Shown: in pieces, positions 1 through 13,000 of the stretch
Layout of the letters: each line of letters begins with the position of its first letter
Position numbering within the stretch: the stretch's first letter is position 1
Assembly: GCA_001643675.2 (NCBI GenBank)
Contig: LSRY02000026.1
Location: forward strand, 977,501 to 1,041,500
Direction of reading: 5' to 3'
Source: Monocercomonoides exilis
Lineage: Eukaryota; Preaxostyla; Oxymonadida; Polymastigidae
DNA: 64,000 nucleotides
The notes under the pieces: generated by a model
Seen by the model: only the letters and a program-made list of their open reading frames with translations
What the model was told of the DNA's origin: nothing
Databases searched by the model: none
Made by a program: the position numbers and the translations under genes

Positions 1-391
1 AAAGTTCCATACAAAATTTTAAAAGGAATGATAAAAATGCAACAAAAACGACAAGAAAAAGCCATCAAGGAGGTATCTATATTTTTTAATATAAATCAAT
101 TATTAAAATCTTCGTTTTTCTCTCAAATTAAAGGCAATTGAACAAGGAGTTAAGCCACCCAAAAAAAAATTGACATCCACGAAACTTGCAGAAAAAGATA
201 GAGGAAGAGTTGGAAAAGATCCAACTGGTCGTGGATTAAATCCAAGTGTTGGAAGGTTCAAAAATGGAGTACTTTTGATCAAAAAAGATGTTATTGAAAA
301 AACAAACAAATCAGAAAAGGATGTGTCTCGAAAAGCAAAAATTGAAAGGAATAGAAAAGGAAAGAATAAAGGAAAGAAAAGATGGAAATAA
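1..391 (+). CDS. C-terminal part of a small basic protein, possibly DUF4602 (C1orf131-like)
   Basis: The reading frame enters from the left edge (exon 1-72), is interrupted by a 61-nt intron at 73-133 (donor GTATCT, acceptor AAAG) and continues in phase in exon 134-391, ending at TAA. The visible part has about 109 residues and is very Lys/Arg rich. A conserved-looking core, GRFKNGVLLIKKDV, is followed by a basic tail ending KKRWK. The GRF-x-GVL-x-(L/I)-x-K-x-D pattern resembles the C-terminal signature of the DUF4602/C1orf131 family, which is linked to the small-subunit processome, so a nucleolar ribosome-biogenesis role is a possible inference. The N-terminus lies outside the window. The intron is supported by the phase-0 junction (KE to AIEQG) and by stops inside the 61 nt. 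The family assignment is tentative. Confidence 0.5.
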
Positions 392-1439
392 TTACATTTC
401 ATCATTTCACATTTTTTAATTTTCCTATAAAATTGATTTTTGATAAAAAAATGTTAAATTTTTGCTCTTAAAAACATTAAAAGAAATTTAAAATTGAAAT
501 TCTATTTGCTTTTTGACTTGAATTATCTTCGTTAATCAGCCTTCTTTGATAAAGGAGATTATTAAAGAAATGGGGCGAAATATTTTGCTTTATGAATTTT
601 GTTCCATTCTTCTCTTTCAAATATTTTTCTCAATTTTCAAAATTCTTCAATAATTATTCACATTGTTTCGGTTGATTTATGATGAAGTGATTGTTGAAAA
701 AATTTGGAACAATTCTTAGTTTTTGTCATAATGATAAAAATTTTTCCCCAAATCAGAAGAAAAACCATAATAGGAAGAAAATAAATCTGTTCTTGATCTT
801 TGGATCTTTCTTTAATAATTGATTTTACAAAGTTTTTTCACAAAAATAAATGTGCGTTATTTATACTGTTATTTACTTTTCTCTAACTTTTTTTTCACTC
901 CTTTCCTTTTCTTTTTTCATTGAAAAAACAACCAGAAAGAGAATAAGCTCAAAAGTTCTGAGGCTTCAAAAGGCAAAAACTGAATAATTGACTGCAATGT
1001 TTTAAAAATGAATCTTGTTGAAGAAGACGGAGGGCAATGATCCATTCAATGAAGATTCTTGATGGAATTTACTGAAAAGAAAAGAATTTCTTATTTTTCT
1101 TTTTTTAGAAAAAGGAAATAAAAACTATATTTTATAATAATTCATTTATTGTTTTCCTCCCATTTTGAAATTTGAATAAAAAAGAAAAAAGAAAAAAGAA
1201 AAAAGAAAAAAGAAAAAAGAAAAAAGAAAAAATTTGAGTTACAAAATTAACAACATCTCAATTCCTCGAACATTTACAAGATTATCCGAAAATTATCAGA
1301 CAATCCAACAAAAATATGCAATTGAAAATCGTTCCAAACAGCCATTTGCAGACAAATTATAAAACCAAAAAAAAAAAAATAAAATAAAATAAAATAAAAT
1401 AAAATATTTTAGTTGCAAAATGAAATGAGACTCGTTTTC
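392..1439. other. AT-rich spacer with simple repeats
   Basis: I see no coding frame here. It contains a short tandem array of GAAAAAA units (about 1180-1231) and an AAAAT array (about 1379-1405), both in the 3' flank of the minus-strand gene that ends at 1440. Confidence 0.6.
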
Positions 1440-2836
1440 TCAAACATTCACAAAATAATCTGAAATATTCAACGATAATGTGTAATAATATTGTCTGTTA
1501 AGAAAATCAAACACTTTGTGAAAGCCAGCTATGGCATCTTCAGATCCTTCCTCTTCCATCTTTTCAAATATCTTTCTTTTCATCTCTTTTCTTTTCGCTT
1601 CTTCGGTTTCATCAACCTTCTTTTCTTTCAATCGCCCTGAAATATTCTCAAACAAATGCAAACAATTCCACAAAATAACATCATCCAAAGTTGATTGCTT
1701 CATTTCCTCCAAAAAGATTCCAATAGCTCCACTTTTCAACAAGTCATCAATTTTCACATTTTCCTTTACTGCTGCACTTCTTAATAAAGAGAGGCTTTGA
1801 TGGCTTGTATGTGTGTAATTACCCTTTGTTGCTCGAGATAACTGAATTAGGCTACGCATTAGTTCAGCAAGTTCTTCGTTCCGCAGCGTGAATGAGCGAA
1901 AGAACTCATAAATCATATTGAGCCATTTCTTTATCATTTGAACTTCTCTTCTTCCATTTTCTTCTTCTTTTCTCTTCCAATCCACACATTTCGACAATTC
2001 TTCAAATTCTTTGGCTGCCTCTCTCGCAAAATGCAGCTCATTCACCATAACATCTTCCAACTCATTTTCTTTATAAAATCTGTGCAACAAAAACTGCCAA
2101 GCAGACTGATAGGCAAGCCTTGTTAGATTTCTGTGCTCCTGATTATATTTGATGATCGCTTTGATTTCATTCAAATACAGTTTTTGTTTAATATTCTTTT
2201 TAAAAAAGAGTGAAAAATCAATAATTTCAAAAAGGAAATAGAAACAGTCATACAATATATCCAACATTGCTCAAAGCCAACAATGCTATTTCCACTTCTT
2301 TTTGAGCTTCCTCGTTTCCCTCTTTCTTCAACGCAACTTTCAGAAGATAGGGCACACATATTGAAATCAATTTAGTCGAAAAGAAGTAGCCGAGAAAAAG
2401 ATAGCTTTCGCTAAGGTCAATAAGAAGCTTTTCATCCTTTTCTTTTGTTTTCTTTTCTTCTTTAGTTATCATCTTTTCAATTCTTTTGCTCAATGATGAA
2501 TTATCAAAAGAATTTACGAAATACATTTTCAGCATTTTGCAATATCCAACATGCTTCAACAGCAAGATTGCACTTTCCAATGATAATGTCTTTTTCTCAA
2601 TCATTTTGCCCATTTCATTGAATCGTTCTACTGTGAAAACTGTTTGAAATTCTTCTTCATCCATTTCTTCAATTAATCTATTCATTTCCTCTATTTTCTG
2701 CATTTGCTCATCTTTTCTGCAACCTTCCAGTTCACAAAACAATTCTGCAAACAAGTTTCAAAATACAAAAATTTTTGTTCAAAACTGTTTAATCCAAATA
2801 AAATGGCAAACTTGAAAACTGTTCTGTTCTGGTCAT
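1440..2836 (-). CDS. Lineage-specific three-exon family protein, copy 1
   Basis: Three exons on the minus strand: 2812-2836 (short first exon encoding MTRTEQFS), 2254-2744, and 1440-2195. The introns have donors GTTTGC and GTATGA and acceptors TTGCAG and AAAAAG; both junctions are in phase. The protein (about 420 residues) is Glu/Lys rich and mostly helical. It contains the family blocks EEMDEEEF, SAILLLKHVGYCK, ISICVPYLLKVALKK, NLTRLAYQSAW and a C-terminal FHKVFDFLNR...ISDYFVNV ending at TGA. I recognise no named domain. The alternating Leu-rich helices suggest an alpha-solenoid (ARM/HEAT-like) fold, which is inference only. Copies at 6855-8252 and 61331-62717 keep the same intron positions and phases, which strongly supports the model. 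Function unknown. Confidence 0.8.
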
Positions 2837-3909
2837 AGCTTGAACTCCTTTTTCGCATCTATCATTAGCCGACAAACTCATTCTGCTTGTTGCAAAAAAC
2901 ATTCACAAAGAAGGACAAAATTTGACAAGCAATAAAATAAAAGATAAATACAAACAACATTGATTATCTTGCAGTCTTAAAATGATCGCTATCCAATCTG
3001 TTTTGTTATTGCTTTATAAAAAGAAGTGCAAAAGAAATTGCGAAGGAGCAGCAAGGATTGGCTGTATGAAGCAAGAAATGGAAAATTTTTGTTTCTTTTT
3101 GATCAAACCAATGAAAATTTTTGATGAAATAATCGATTTTGATTTTCTTTTTTCTTTTTGTAAATTGAGTTTGTTTTTTATTGGTATGAAATTGGATATT
3201 TCAATCACGCATATATGGTTATTGTCAGAAAAAAGAAAAAGAAAAAAAGCCTTCAAATTTAATAAAAGAAAAGTCTTATTCGACTGTTGACAAACAATAT
3301 TTAGATCTAAAACATGGAAAGCAGATGCTTGCACGCTCAATGAATTTTATTTGATTATTTTCTTGTTATTCAATTTTCAGTTTTCATTCAAGATGATTCA
3401 TCGGATAATTGAAAGGAAAAAAAAGACAAAATATCAAAAAGGAATTGTCGATTCAATTTGAATGTCAGTCAAACATAAGAAGACATGGAAAAATGGTTTT
3501 GAAGTGAAATGAACAAATTATAAAAATTCTTGAATGTCATCTTTAACGTCAAGGATGACAGTTCAAATAATTGGTTGAAAACTAACAATAACAAAAGATG
3601 ACATTTTTCTTTTTGTTTTCATCAAACGCTTTGGGAAATCAAAAATCCATATGACTTGGATTGAAAGGAGATCAGATGAGAAATGTTGTGAAGGCAGCTG
3701 TGCAATATGAGGCATTCAGGAAGCACAACAATTCAACAACATCTTTGGTTGTTTATTAAAAACCCAGAAGAAATGAATCAGAGAAGTCTGCTGCTCAACC
3801 AAAAGAATGAATAGAGCATAAGGGAAATCGGATTCATTGCACGAATACTTCCTTTTGCACACAATTTTCTCTTCTTTGGAGCAAACAAAAAATTCGTCAT
3901 TGGACTTCA
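2837..3909. repeat. 5' flank shared with the copy at 62718-63857 (diverged segmental duplication)
   Basis: The roughly 1.1 kb upstream of the minus-strand family gene matches the corresponding flank of the copy at 61331-62717 in the same order. Examples are TTTTCA(T)TTCAAGATGA at about 3380 against TTTTCAAGATGACT at about 63285, and GGAAGCACAA-AATTCAACAACATCTT at 3718 against 63631. A frame around 3880-3960 reads ...KKF---L-W----, matching FFFPLHWTHLDARPF in the other copy. The duplication therefore covers gene plus promoter side, and may include a degenerate plus-strand gene. No intact gene is evident here. Confidence 0.6.
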
Positions 3910-5540
3910 ATGGCGGATGAGAATGAATGGACATCCCTTTTTGAATCTCTCTTCAACCCTGCCTTTTTCTCTTTTCCCTCAGCGAACAGCACACTCAGTG
4001 AAAGAAGAAACACCCGTCTTTTCACTCATTTCTCATCTGACATTCTCAGGATGTTTCATCTTCTCCATTGGTTTCTCTGCAAAGAACATCTCTTGTCAAA
4101 TCATCCTCTTTTGCAGTTGCTGAACATGCTGAAAAGACTCAGTGAGCAACAACAGCTTCTTCAATGGTGATTGAAAGAAAGTTGAGCATGCTTTGGGTGA
4201 AGCAAAAGAAAGAAGTCTTTTTTGACGTGTTTCTTGAATTCCACTTTCATTTTATGGTGGTCTTCTGAAGGATTTCTCCTCGTCAACTTCTTTCTTTTTC
4301 TTCCTCTCCTTTCCAGACAATCTTCCTCGTTGCTTCTTCTTTCTTCATTTGCATTTCTTGAAACCAATTGCCCGATTTGTTTTCAGGATTCTGTTTCCTT
4401 TCTCGTTGGATCACCAAATAAGTTGGAGAAGAAGAACAAGAAAAAGAAGAACCTTTCGAAGCAATTGTTGTTCATGAAGAAGGAGAAAAGGAACATGAAT
4501 TTCATCTGTTTTCAATGCTCAGCTTGAATGAAGGAGAAGAAGCAAAAGAGGATTTCCTTTGTCCTTTTTCTTTCTTCTTCACTGTTTCCTTTCAAACAGA
4601 AGTACATTATTCCTTTTGAAGATTTTGGAAAGAATTACATCGCTCCCCCAAATTTCAGAGGAAGAAGAAGATGTTTTGATCATTATCCTTATGCTTTGTT
4701 TGATGAAGACAGTGATACAAAAAAAGAGGAAGCAAATGTTGATGTTGAAGCCTGTGTCGATCTTTCTGAATGATGCTGAAATGACATTTTTTCCAAATTA
4801 ATTCCTTCATTCAAATTCACCTTCAGTTAATTTTCCCTCTCTCCCTGCTCATTTTGCCTTCATCTCAGAACTCCTCTCTTTCTCTTTGTTCCATCCCAAA
4901 CAACCATCTCCATTCATTCAACATCTCAATCTTTTCTTTTCTTTTCTTCAATTCAAACATTCCACATTGTTCATCTCATCATCAAATTCGTCTTTCCTCT
5001 TCCAAATGAGCAATCGCACATTCAACATTCGACATCACATCCATTTTGTGTGCTCCTGAGACAGTGTTCTGTTCCATTCTTTTGAAATAAAGTTATCGTC
5101 TGTTGACTGATCATGACTCACTCAGGGCTTGGTTCTGTTGATTTTGAAGTTTCTTTCTTTGAGGATGCTTAGATAAAATGATTGAAGCTGTTTCTTCGAA
5201 GAAACAAGAAACATCGTTGAAGAAGGTTGTGTGTTGTCTGATCATGGGCAAACTGTTTTACTTGATGAAACGCATCAATTGCCCAAATTGAACAGAAATA
5301 TGGAAGAAGAAGATGATTGTTACAAATGAAATGAAATGAGCCAGATGAACTCTTCAGAGGAAGATGAATGGAAAAGGCGAGGAAGAAGTTTCATTGTGAA
5401 CAAATGGTCTTTCATTTGAACACGTTGCATATCGAAAAAGCAATGAGTGAAAGAACTGAAGATGATGAAGAAGAAAAGGTTGGCTTTCATTCCAGAAGGA
5501 GAGTCAACAGTCAAAGAATTGCATTGTTGAGTGGTTGCAA
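3910..5540 (+). pseudogene. Decayed plus-strand frame interrupted mainly by TGA
   Basis: One frame (codons starting at positions with remainder 1 modulo 3) is coding-like from about 3910 to about 5540. In 4141-4800 I read 220 codons with no TAA or TAG, only TGA at 4168, 4183, 4198, 4525, 4771 and 4777. Further on the frame again holds mostly TGA (about ten more) plus a TAA at 4828 and a TAG near 5166. Contexts such as LLQW-TGA-LKES-TGA-ACFG read naturally if TGA replaces Trp. I do not recognise the protein. An overlapping frame near 3917-4120 matches the duplicated segment at 63700-64000 better, so a frame change near 4100 is possible. Most likely a pseudogene, possibly a chance open frame. 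Confidence 0.35.
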
Positions 5541-6854
5541 ATAAGGAGCACTTCTTCATTTTAAAAAAAATGCGCAATCCAATCAATCGAATTGAACAAA
5601 AAAGGGTAATTAGGTACTTTTCTTAACATTTAGCACGTTATTTGAACCCCAATTAACAACAAAAAAATTGGACAACTCGCTCCATGTTGCAACACAAAAA
5701 AATAATGGCGATTGCATTCGGCCTTTTAGTTCAACAATTCCCTTTTACGAATCAGTTGTTCTTCCCATCCGCCAAACAAAAATATCGTCAATGAAGAGAT
5801 CGAAAGAGAAGGAGAAGAAACAATACAATTCGTTAAAATACTGCTTGAAATGGATTGTCACCAGGAATGACGCTCAACATAAAAAATGCTGTTTGCGGGA
5901 ATGGAAAAATGATTCAAAAATACATAAAAATAATTAGTTTTGCTTTAATTATAAAAATTCTTCTAAAGAACACATACACCCTCCATATTGCAAATGCATA
6001 GGATTGTCCAATCACTGATGATAAAAATCTCCTTTTCCCTTGTTTTCCAGTGCTCCTTTCTCCATCATCCTTTTTTCCCCACAAATATCCAACTTTTAAT
6101 GTTATCTTCCACTTTCTTTGTCAGAAAAAATATCTCTTCATATTTTCTTTCCAAGAGCTGTCCAATTGTTGGTATTCTCCTTTTCGCTTTCATCCAAATG
6201 CTTTGAAATTGAATTTGTTTTCATCCCCTCTCCCAACTGAATACAAAAATTTTGCAATTCACATCTGCTGATTGTATCTCGGAATAGCTCTCTTCTTATG
6301 ATCTCCTCAGAAAATCAAAGGAATGGCCATTTATATAATTTGTCAGATTCTTGCACTCTGAGAAGGCCACAGATGGAAACATCTTTAAAATGAACAAGAA
6401 TAATAAAAAACGCAAACATCAAACTTTTCATACATTATTTTGGAAAATGAATTTCCTTCAAAAATGCTTTCATAAAAATCATCTCGCCCAATTCCAAAAT
6501 CAATTCCCAGCCGTCGCTGTCTCGTGCCAACGCACAAAATAATATCGCCTATCCTGCAGAAAATATTCGTTTGCCGATCTATCATCTTTCCAATGGTTAA
6601 TTTCGTTCAAAGAAAACAACTCGATCAGAACTTCCATAACAATAAACTTGAAAAGTTAAATCATTGTTTTTTCTGTGAAATACTTTGCCAAAAGTGCTTT
6701 CATAAAAAGAATGGTATGAGGAAAGACATTTTCCAGATGATTTTGTAAATTTAATATTTGACATTTTTTTCTCTGCCTTGATTATTCTTTTCATTTGAAT
6801 TGATAAAAATGTTGATGTCTTCCGAATGATGCGTTTTGCAAAAAGTCGAAGGAA
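5541..6854. other. Spacer with no convincing gene
   Basis: Only short open frames occur, none with recognisable motifs or intron support. A short local similarity links about 6425-6480 and 6660-6715 (both contain a GCTTTCATAAAAA core). The stretch before 6855 is the promoter region of the plus-strand family gene. Confidence 0.5.
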
Positions 6855-8252
6855 ATGAGCGTCACTGAAAAGTTCACTAGTTTGCAATCGTTGTTGCAGT
6901 TGAATTCATATTTATTGAATTTCTTTCTTTCTATCTTTTTGAAGAATTGTTTGATGGACTTGAAGAGTGTGATGAGGAGGAACAAGTGCAGAAAATTGAG
7001 GAAATGAATGAAATGATTAATGAAATGAATGAAGAAGAATTTAGATCAATTTTCACAAAAGAACTGTTCAATAAAATTCACCAAATGATTGAAGAAAAGA
7101 CATTATCTTGGGGAAACGCAATCTTGTTGTTGAAGCAAGCTGGATATTGCAAGGAATTGAAAAGCTTTTTTTGTTATTCTTTTGATGATTCATCATTGAG
7201 TAAAAGAATGCCAGGGATGATTATTGAAGAAAACGAGAAAAAAGAAGGAAGGAAGGAAAATCTTTTGACTGATCTTTGTGAATGTTATCTTTTGCTTTGC
7301 GATAAATGCATTCCTGATGAAGTTCTTTCAATCATTGTGCCTTGCCTTCTGAAAGCTGCATTGAACAAGGAAGAAAACGAGGAAACTCAGAAAGAAGTGG
7401 AACTGGCTTTGCTTGCTTTGAGCAACATTATCTATTTTGTATGAGAACTTCTATTTGATTTTTTAACATTTTTATATTTCTATCTTCTTTTTTAAGAAAG
7501 TATGTGAAGAATTATATTTGAATGAGATCACTGAAATCATCGAATATCATCAGGAACATCACAATCTGACACGACTTGCCTATCAGTCTGCTTGGGAGTT
7601 TTTGGTGTTAAGATTTCACAACGACAAGATCTTGGAAGACATAATTGTGAATGAACTGCATTTTGCAAGAGAAGCAACAAAAGCATTGGAAGAACTGAAA
7701 AAAGATGTGGATTGGAAGAGAAAAGAAGAGGCAAATGGAAGAATAGAAGTGTTTATTATCAGGAGATGGCTTCGTGTTATTAAATACTTCTTCGACTGGT
7801 ACACATTGTGGAATGAAGAACTTGCAAAGCTAATAGCCAGCCTTGTTCAAGTATTTCGAGCAGCAAAGAATAATTACCCAGATACAAGCCATCAATGCAT
7901 TATTTCTTTAAGAAATGCAGCAGAAAATAAAGATGTGAAAACTGATAACTTTTTGAAAAGCGGAGCTATTGGAATCTCTTTGGAGGAAATGAAGCAATCA
8001 ATTTTGATTCATTTTTCAATAGTGGAAAGTTTGTCTTTGTTAAGAAAAATTTCAGAAAGATTGAATGAAAAGGAGGATGATGAAATGGAAGAAGCGAAAA
8101 GAAAAGAGATGAAAAGAAAGATATTTGAAAAGATGGAGGAAGATGGATTTGAAGATGCCATAACTGGCTTTCACAAAGTATTTGATTTTCTTGATAGAAA
8201 ACACTTTGATAGTTTATCGTTGAATATTTCAGATTATTTTGTGAATGTTTGA
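6855..8252 (+). CDS. Lineage-specific three-exon family protein, copy 2
   Basis: Exons 6855-6879 (MSVTEKFT), 6945-7438 and 7497-8252. Introns are 6880-6944 (GTTTGC...GAAG) and 7439-7496 (GTATGA...TTAAG). Junction phases are identical to the copies at 1440-2836 and 61331-62717. The product, about 424 residues, shares the blocks EEMNEEEF, NAILLLKQAGYCKEL, VPCLLKAALNKEENEE, LTRLAYQSAWEFL and the terminal DRKHFDSLSLNISDYFVNV with a TGA stop. It is acidic, Lys/Glu rich, predicted helical, with no signal peptide or TM segment. The orientation is opposite to copy 1, and the pair is separated by the 4-kb decayed segment. I do not know the function; multiplication within one window suggests an expanded gene family. 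Confidence 0.82.
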
Positions 8253-9080
8253 GAAAACGAGACAAAATTTAAACATTTATGAAAAAAACCGAAATTTGTT
8301 CCAATCTTTTTCAACAATCATATAATTATAAGTCTGACATTCTCATGCATTAATTTAAAGAAAGTTTTTAAAATTTAGAAAAATATTTGAAAATATTGAG
8401 TGGAACAAAATTCATGAGGCTATCAATTTTGTCCCAGATGAAATTCTTTGAATCACTCTTTTTATTGTTTTGTGATTTTTTCCCCACACATTTCGTGAGG
8501 CGCTCAAAGAAAAGTTAAAAATGAGAATTTTTTCTGAAAAAAAAATATCTTGCAACAGAATGTATTTATTTTTTTTAAAGGAAATTAAAACAATTTTTGT
8601 TGTTAACTCTTTTTTCGTAGATACAAAATGATTTTATTATTGAAAAACTTTCAGTCGAAATCGAAAAACTTGTTTACAAAGTCGAAAGATTGAAAAACTT
8701 AAAATTTCAAAAAGTTGATAAGAATCAATAAAAGTCTAAAAAAAGTTCATTTTCTGGTAATCTTATGAAGAATGAAAAATAATTAAAAATTTTTAACTTT
8801 TCTTTTCTTTTTCTTTTCTTTTTCTTTTCTTTTCTTATCTTTCTTTCTTTCTTTCTTTTTTTGATAAAAAAATCATTTTTTCAAACAAAAAAATACAAAA
8901 TATTAAAATATTGTTTCGAATTTGCTTCTGAGTTTATTTTGGTTCGAAATTTCCAAATTTCGCAGAAAATGACAATACAAACATATCGTTTAATGTTTTC
9001 AAAAATGAATGAAAAACATTATTTTAACTAAAATTTTCTTTATAAAGCATTTATGTTTTGATAAACAATTTTCGATTTCG

Positions 9081-9218
9081 ATTGTTACACCAAAAATTAT
9101 TCAACATCGAAAAAATTTAATTCAAAATCGAAAAAGTTTAAAACAACACGAAAAACTTTAATTCAACATCGAAAATTATTATTCAAGATCGAAAAAGTTA
9201 AATTCAAGATCGAAAAAG
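9081..9218 (+). repeat. Left arm of an inverted repeat made of ~20-bp ATCGAAAAA units
   Basis: The arm consists of successive units such as TCAACATCGAAAAAATTTAA, TTCAAAATCGAAAAAGTTTA and TTCAAGATCGAAAAAGTTAA. The reverse complement of 9815-9960 reads the same series of units in the same order with few differences, including the flanking ATTGT(T)ACxCCAAAAATTATT start. Confidence 0.8.
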
Positions 9219-9814
9219 AAGTTAATTAGTTCAGAATTTCAATTAAAGTCAAAACCTTGGAAATTTTATTGACGCAAATGTTTAGAATTGCAAATGTTTA
9301 TTTATTGGAAATGTTTTTCTTTCGTTTTTATCAACTGTTTTCTACTATATAGATTGATATCAATCGATTCTTTTCTCATTTTAAATACTGAAAATGATAT
9401 ATTTTATCGGTTTCCAATGCAATATATGAAAAACAAAACATTTTATTTTTCTGTAAATGAAATGAATTTATGTATTTTTGTGCACAAAACAAGATCATGA
9501 ACTATCCTATCACTTTTATTTTTTGCAAAAATTGCTTATGATCTCCTGAATACATGTGAAAAGTTAAATAATAATACAGTTTTATCCTATTTCCACTATT
9601 TCACACAACCTAACACCAAAAAAACATCAAAAAATATTATTCTAATTGAAATTGACAAATTTCTCAGATCAATAACTGAAAGAAAAGAAACTGACATGAT
9701 TTTGAATTTTAAATTTTTTTTCAAATTTTTTCACGACAAAAAATTTTCGATGTTGAATCAAATATTTTCGATTTCGAATTAAAGTTTTCCGATTTCGAAT
9801 ATTAATTTTCGATC

Positions 9815-9960
9815 TTGAATTAAACTTTTTCGATCTTGAATTAAACTTTTTCGATCTTGAATAATAATTTTCGATGTTGAATTAAAGTTTTTCGATGTTG
9901 TTTTAAACTTTTTCGATTTTGAATTAAATTTTTTCGATGTTGAATAATTTTTGGCGTACA
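9815..9960 (-). repeat. Right arm of the inverted repeat
   Basis: This is the reverse complement of the array at 9081-9218, with one or two extra ATCTTGAATTAAACTTTTTCG units. The arms enclose about 600 bp that contain no evident gene. The structure could be a foldback or MITE-like element; no target-site duplication was identified. Confidence 0.8.
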
Positions 9961-10033
9961 ATTTCTGAAAATAACAACACAATAAAAAAAAAAATACAAA
10001 ATGGAAGATTCAAAAAACTTGTTAAAATACATA

Positions 10034-13000
10034 TTACTTTGAAAAAATATATGAAGTAAATAAATCCAAAAGTGATTCCGAAGAATGAAATGAATTGTAA
10101 CATTCAACAAAAGAATGAATGCCGTAAAGAGCAACAAGTACGTCATAAATACCTTCTTCTTCTCCGAGTTTCAACGTGCAAGTAACTAATGACATCATTG
10201 ACAGCATTTGGAGCAAAGATCTGTAAATATTTGTTGCTATTTCACCAGATGAAAGCATAGCTGCAGAGAGGAGAATTGAAATATACTCTGGATATGATAC
10301 AAGCAGATTCTTCTGAGACTGCAACGTGTATTCATAGCACGGGAAGAGCAAGGAAACAGACCTTGCCCATAGCATTGTCTGACATTTCGATGGAAGCAAA
10401 CAACGCTTAAAAAGCGGGTGACGCAGACCAAATGATAGGAGTTTTATAGGACTGCGCAAGATAGTCACACATGCGCTGCTGTATAGCATCTGAGTAGCCT
10501 CGTCAAATTGGTGACGTCCATTTGAATAGAACGGAGAAAGCACCAATGCTCTTTTATCCTCAAACACATTGAAATCAGGATCAGTTACCGGGTTTAGTTC
10601 CATGCATGGAGGAGCCAATGCAACAAGGAAATATGCACATTTCTCCCTGAAATCTGTGCATTCGAGAATTTTGTCCTGATTAAAGACAGACACGATTAGT
10701 CTCAAAATACAGCGCACAACAGGAATTGATGGCAGTTTTGTGACTGGTGGAACAATTTTTGGAACAGGAAGGACTCGATATAATCTGTTGTTTGAAGGAG
10801 AAAATGAATCCACCCAAGAGAAAGAAAAGCCAAATAGCTGCTCAATCAAATCGGGTAGTCCATAATCAAGCGTGAATGGAAGAGAAAATAGTTCGCCTGC
10901 AGAATTGAAAAGAATGAAGAAGAGAAAAAAATTGATATTTGAAAAAATCGTTCACATAAAAATAAAACAAAAACAAAAACAAAAACAAAAATAGAATGTG
11001 AACAGTTGAAATCAAAGAGAAAAAATCAAAATAAATAAATATTTATCAATTCGCGAAACAAAAATTGAATATGTGTACACAACACTTTCAAACATTCTTA
11101 ACATAATCTCAAACAACTGTCAATCAGCCACACACCCATCTCCAATGCACAGCACAGCGCTGTCAAATTACAGATAAGATCTAACTCATCCAGAGGATGA
11201 AACATGTCCCTGAATTTGTGTGCAATTTGAAAAGGAGAAATAACGCAATCATCATATCCAGTGCGCAAAATAAAGCTGAACGGAACATCGCTCTTTCGCA
11301 GCTCATCCACTCCAATATCGCTCTCAACGAACAGATCATACAGGCTGTTGCAGAAAGGAAACATCCCAATCGATACACCTTGCATCGCCATCATGTTCAG
11401 CACATAAAACGCATCTGCATTTCCTTCGCATTCTCCTGTCACATACGGACGCAACATCGAGATAAAATCACTCGACAGCAACCGGCTCATCATCGAACCA
11501 AAGGCAACACTCTTCTTCTGAGAAATGCTCGAAACTTGCTTCTGAAAAAGTAACGGATTCACAGAAGAACAAACTTGTTCGTTCTTTCTGTCTGAGGCTG
11601 CACTTTGTGACTTGCATGAACTTTTGAGGAGAAAAGCAACAATACTCAGTGTCTCTTTTGCCATTCCTAACTTCGGGTTGATGAACGGAAGAATCAAAGA
11701 AAAGATCCTGTCCAGCAGCTTAGCATTCGTAAACACTTTAAGCATCCTCATCTCTTCCTTCTGCAGCAGCCGCGAAAAGAATTGCGGAAACCGCTCATGG
11801 CTTGCATTGTAGAAGCGCATGAGCACATTTTCCAGTGTCTCAATGCACTTCGCTTTCACATCAGCTGCAGTGGCTGAAGAAGCAGCAGAAGTCGAAGCAG
11901 AAGAAGAAGCCGTGTCTATCAGCGACAGAAGCGTTGAGGCCAATTTGACCTGAGGATTAAACTCTTCTTCTGCCACACTCACACTCACCGTCTCAATCAG
12001 CTCCAGCGCCATCTTCACACCGCGCAAAGGAATAGCTCTTCCGCCTTGCAAAAGAAACAGGGTCGCACTTTTCCGCTGTACATTGTTCAATTTTGTGTTC
12101 TGCATCGCCCACATCTGCACCACATGCATGCACAGCCTTCCATACTGCAGAACATCCTCCACTTTCATGTCTGATTTCCTCTTCTCATTCACCCACTTCA
12201 CGAACAGCTTCCTCCCTTCTAGCTTCTCCATCTCCTTTTTGATCTCCTTCTGCCTGCCCGACACCAGCAACGCATCAATCAACGTGAATGCACACCCAAC
12301 AATCTCGTCTGAATGGTCTGCTCTCTCCATTTCCTGCTTGATCGAAGACATCAGATCTTCCATAGAGAAGCGACAATTGACTGTCGGATCAATTCCTATC
12401 AGAAGCCTGAGAAGACGCAGCGACGCACTGAAAAGCTGATCAAAAGGTGTTTTTTCCTTTTCCTGCCATTCCTCTTCGTTTTCTTCGCTCTTAATCTGCT
12501 TCTTCTTGTTTCTGTGCTTGCTTTCTTCTCCTTTTGCGTCTGCCCTTTTTTCTCTCACAATCCCCTTCTCCCAATTCCTCAGCACTTCAAACAGAGAATT
12601 TAGCAAGTGTTCGTCTCTCACTGCAGCACACAGGGCAGGCTTCCATCGGAGGACATATGCGATGACATTCAAGGCATCTGAAGCAAGGGAAGGAGAAGAA
12701 TCAGCAGAAACAGCTGCATTGACAGACACAGGGAGAATATTCACATTGGCAAGAGAAGGAAGAAGAGTGATGACTGATTGTGAGACATTTGAGATGGAGA
12801 AAGAGGGCTTTTCTACTGAAGATTCAGTTGGCTCAGTTAGCTTCGAAGAAGAAGAAGAAGAAGAGGAGGAGGAAGAAGAGGAGGAAGAAGAGGAGGAAGA
12901 GAAAGAGGAAGATACTAAAGAAGATGAAGAGATCAGAGGATCAATAGCAAACGGTTTCATTTCAGAGCCAAATGGATTTGATGGGAAAAAAGTTGGAAAA

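Larger units (their letters stand above)
8253..10033. other. AT-rich spacer carrying an inverted repeat
   Basis: There is no convincing coding region. The stretch holds TTTCTTT-type simple repeats (8796-8860), scattered GTCGAAA/ATCGAAA units (8650-8700) and a pair of inverted arrays listed separately. Confidence 0.6.

Noticed and set aside
9081-9960. CRISPR array
   Set aside because: Units are contiguous without unique spacers, the arms are inverted copies, and the setting is eukaryotic.
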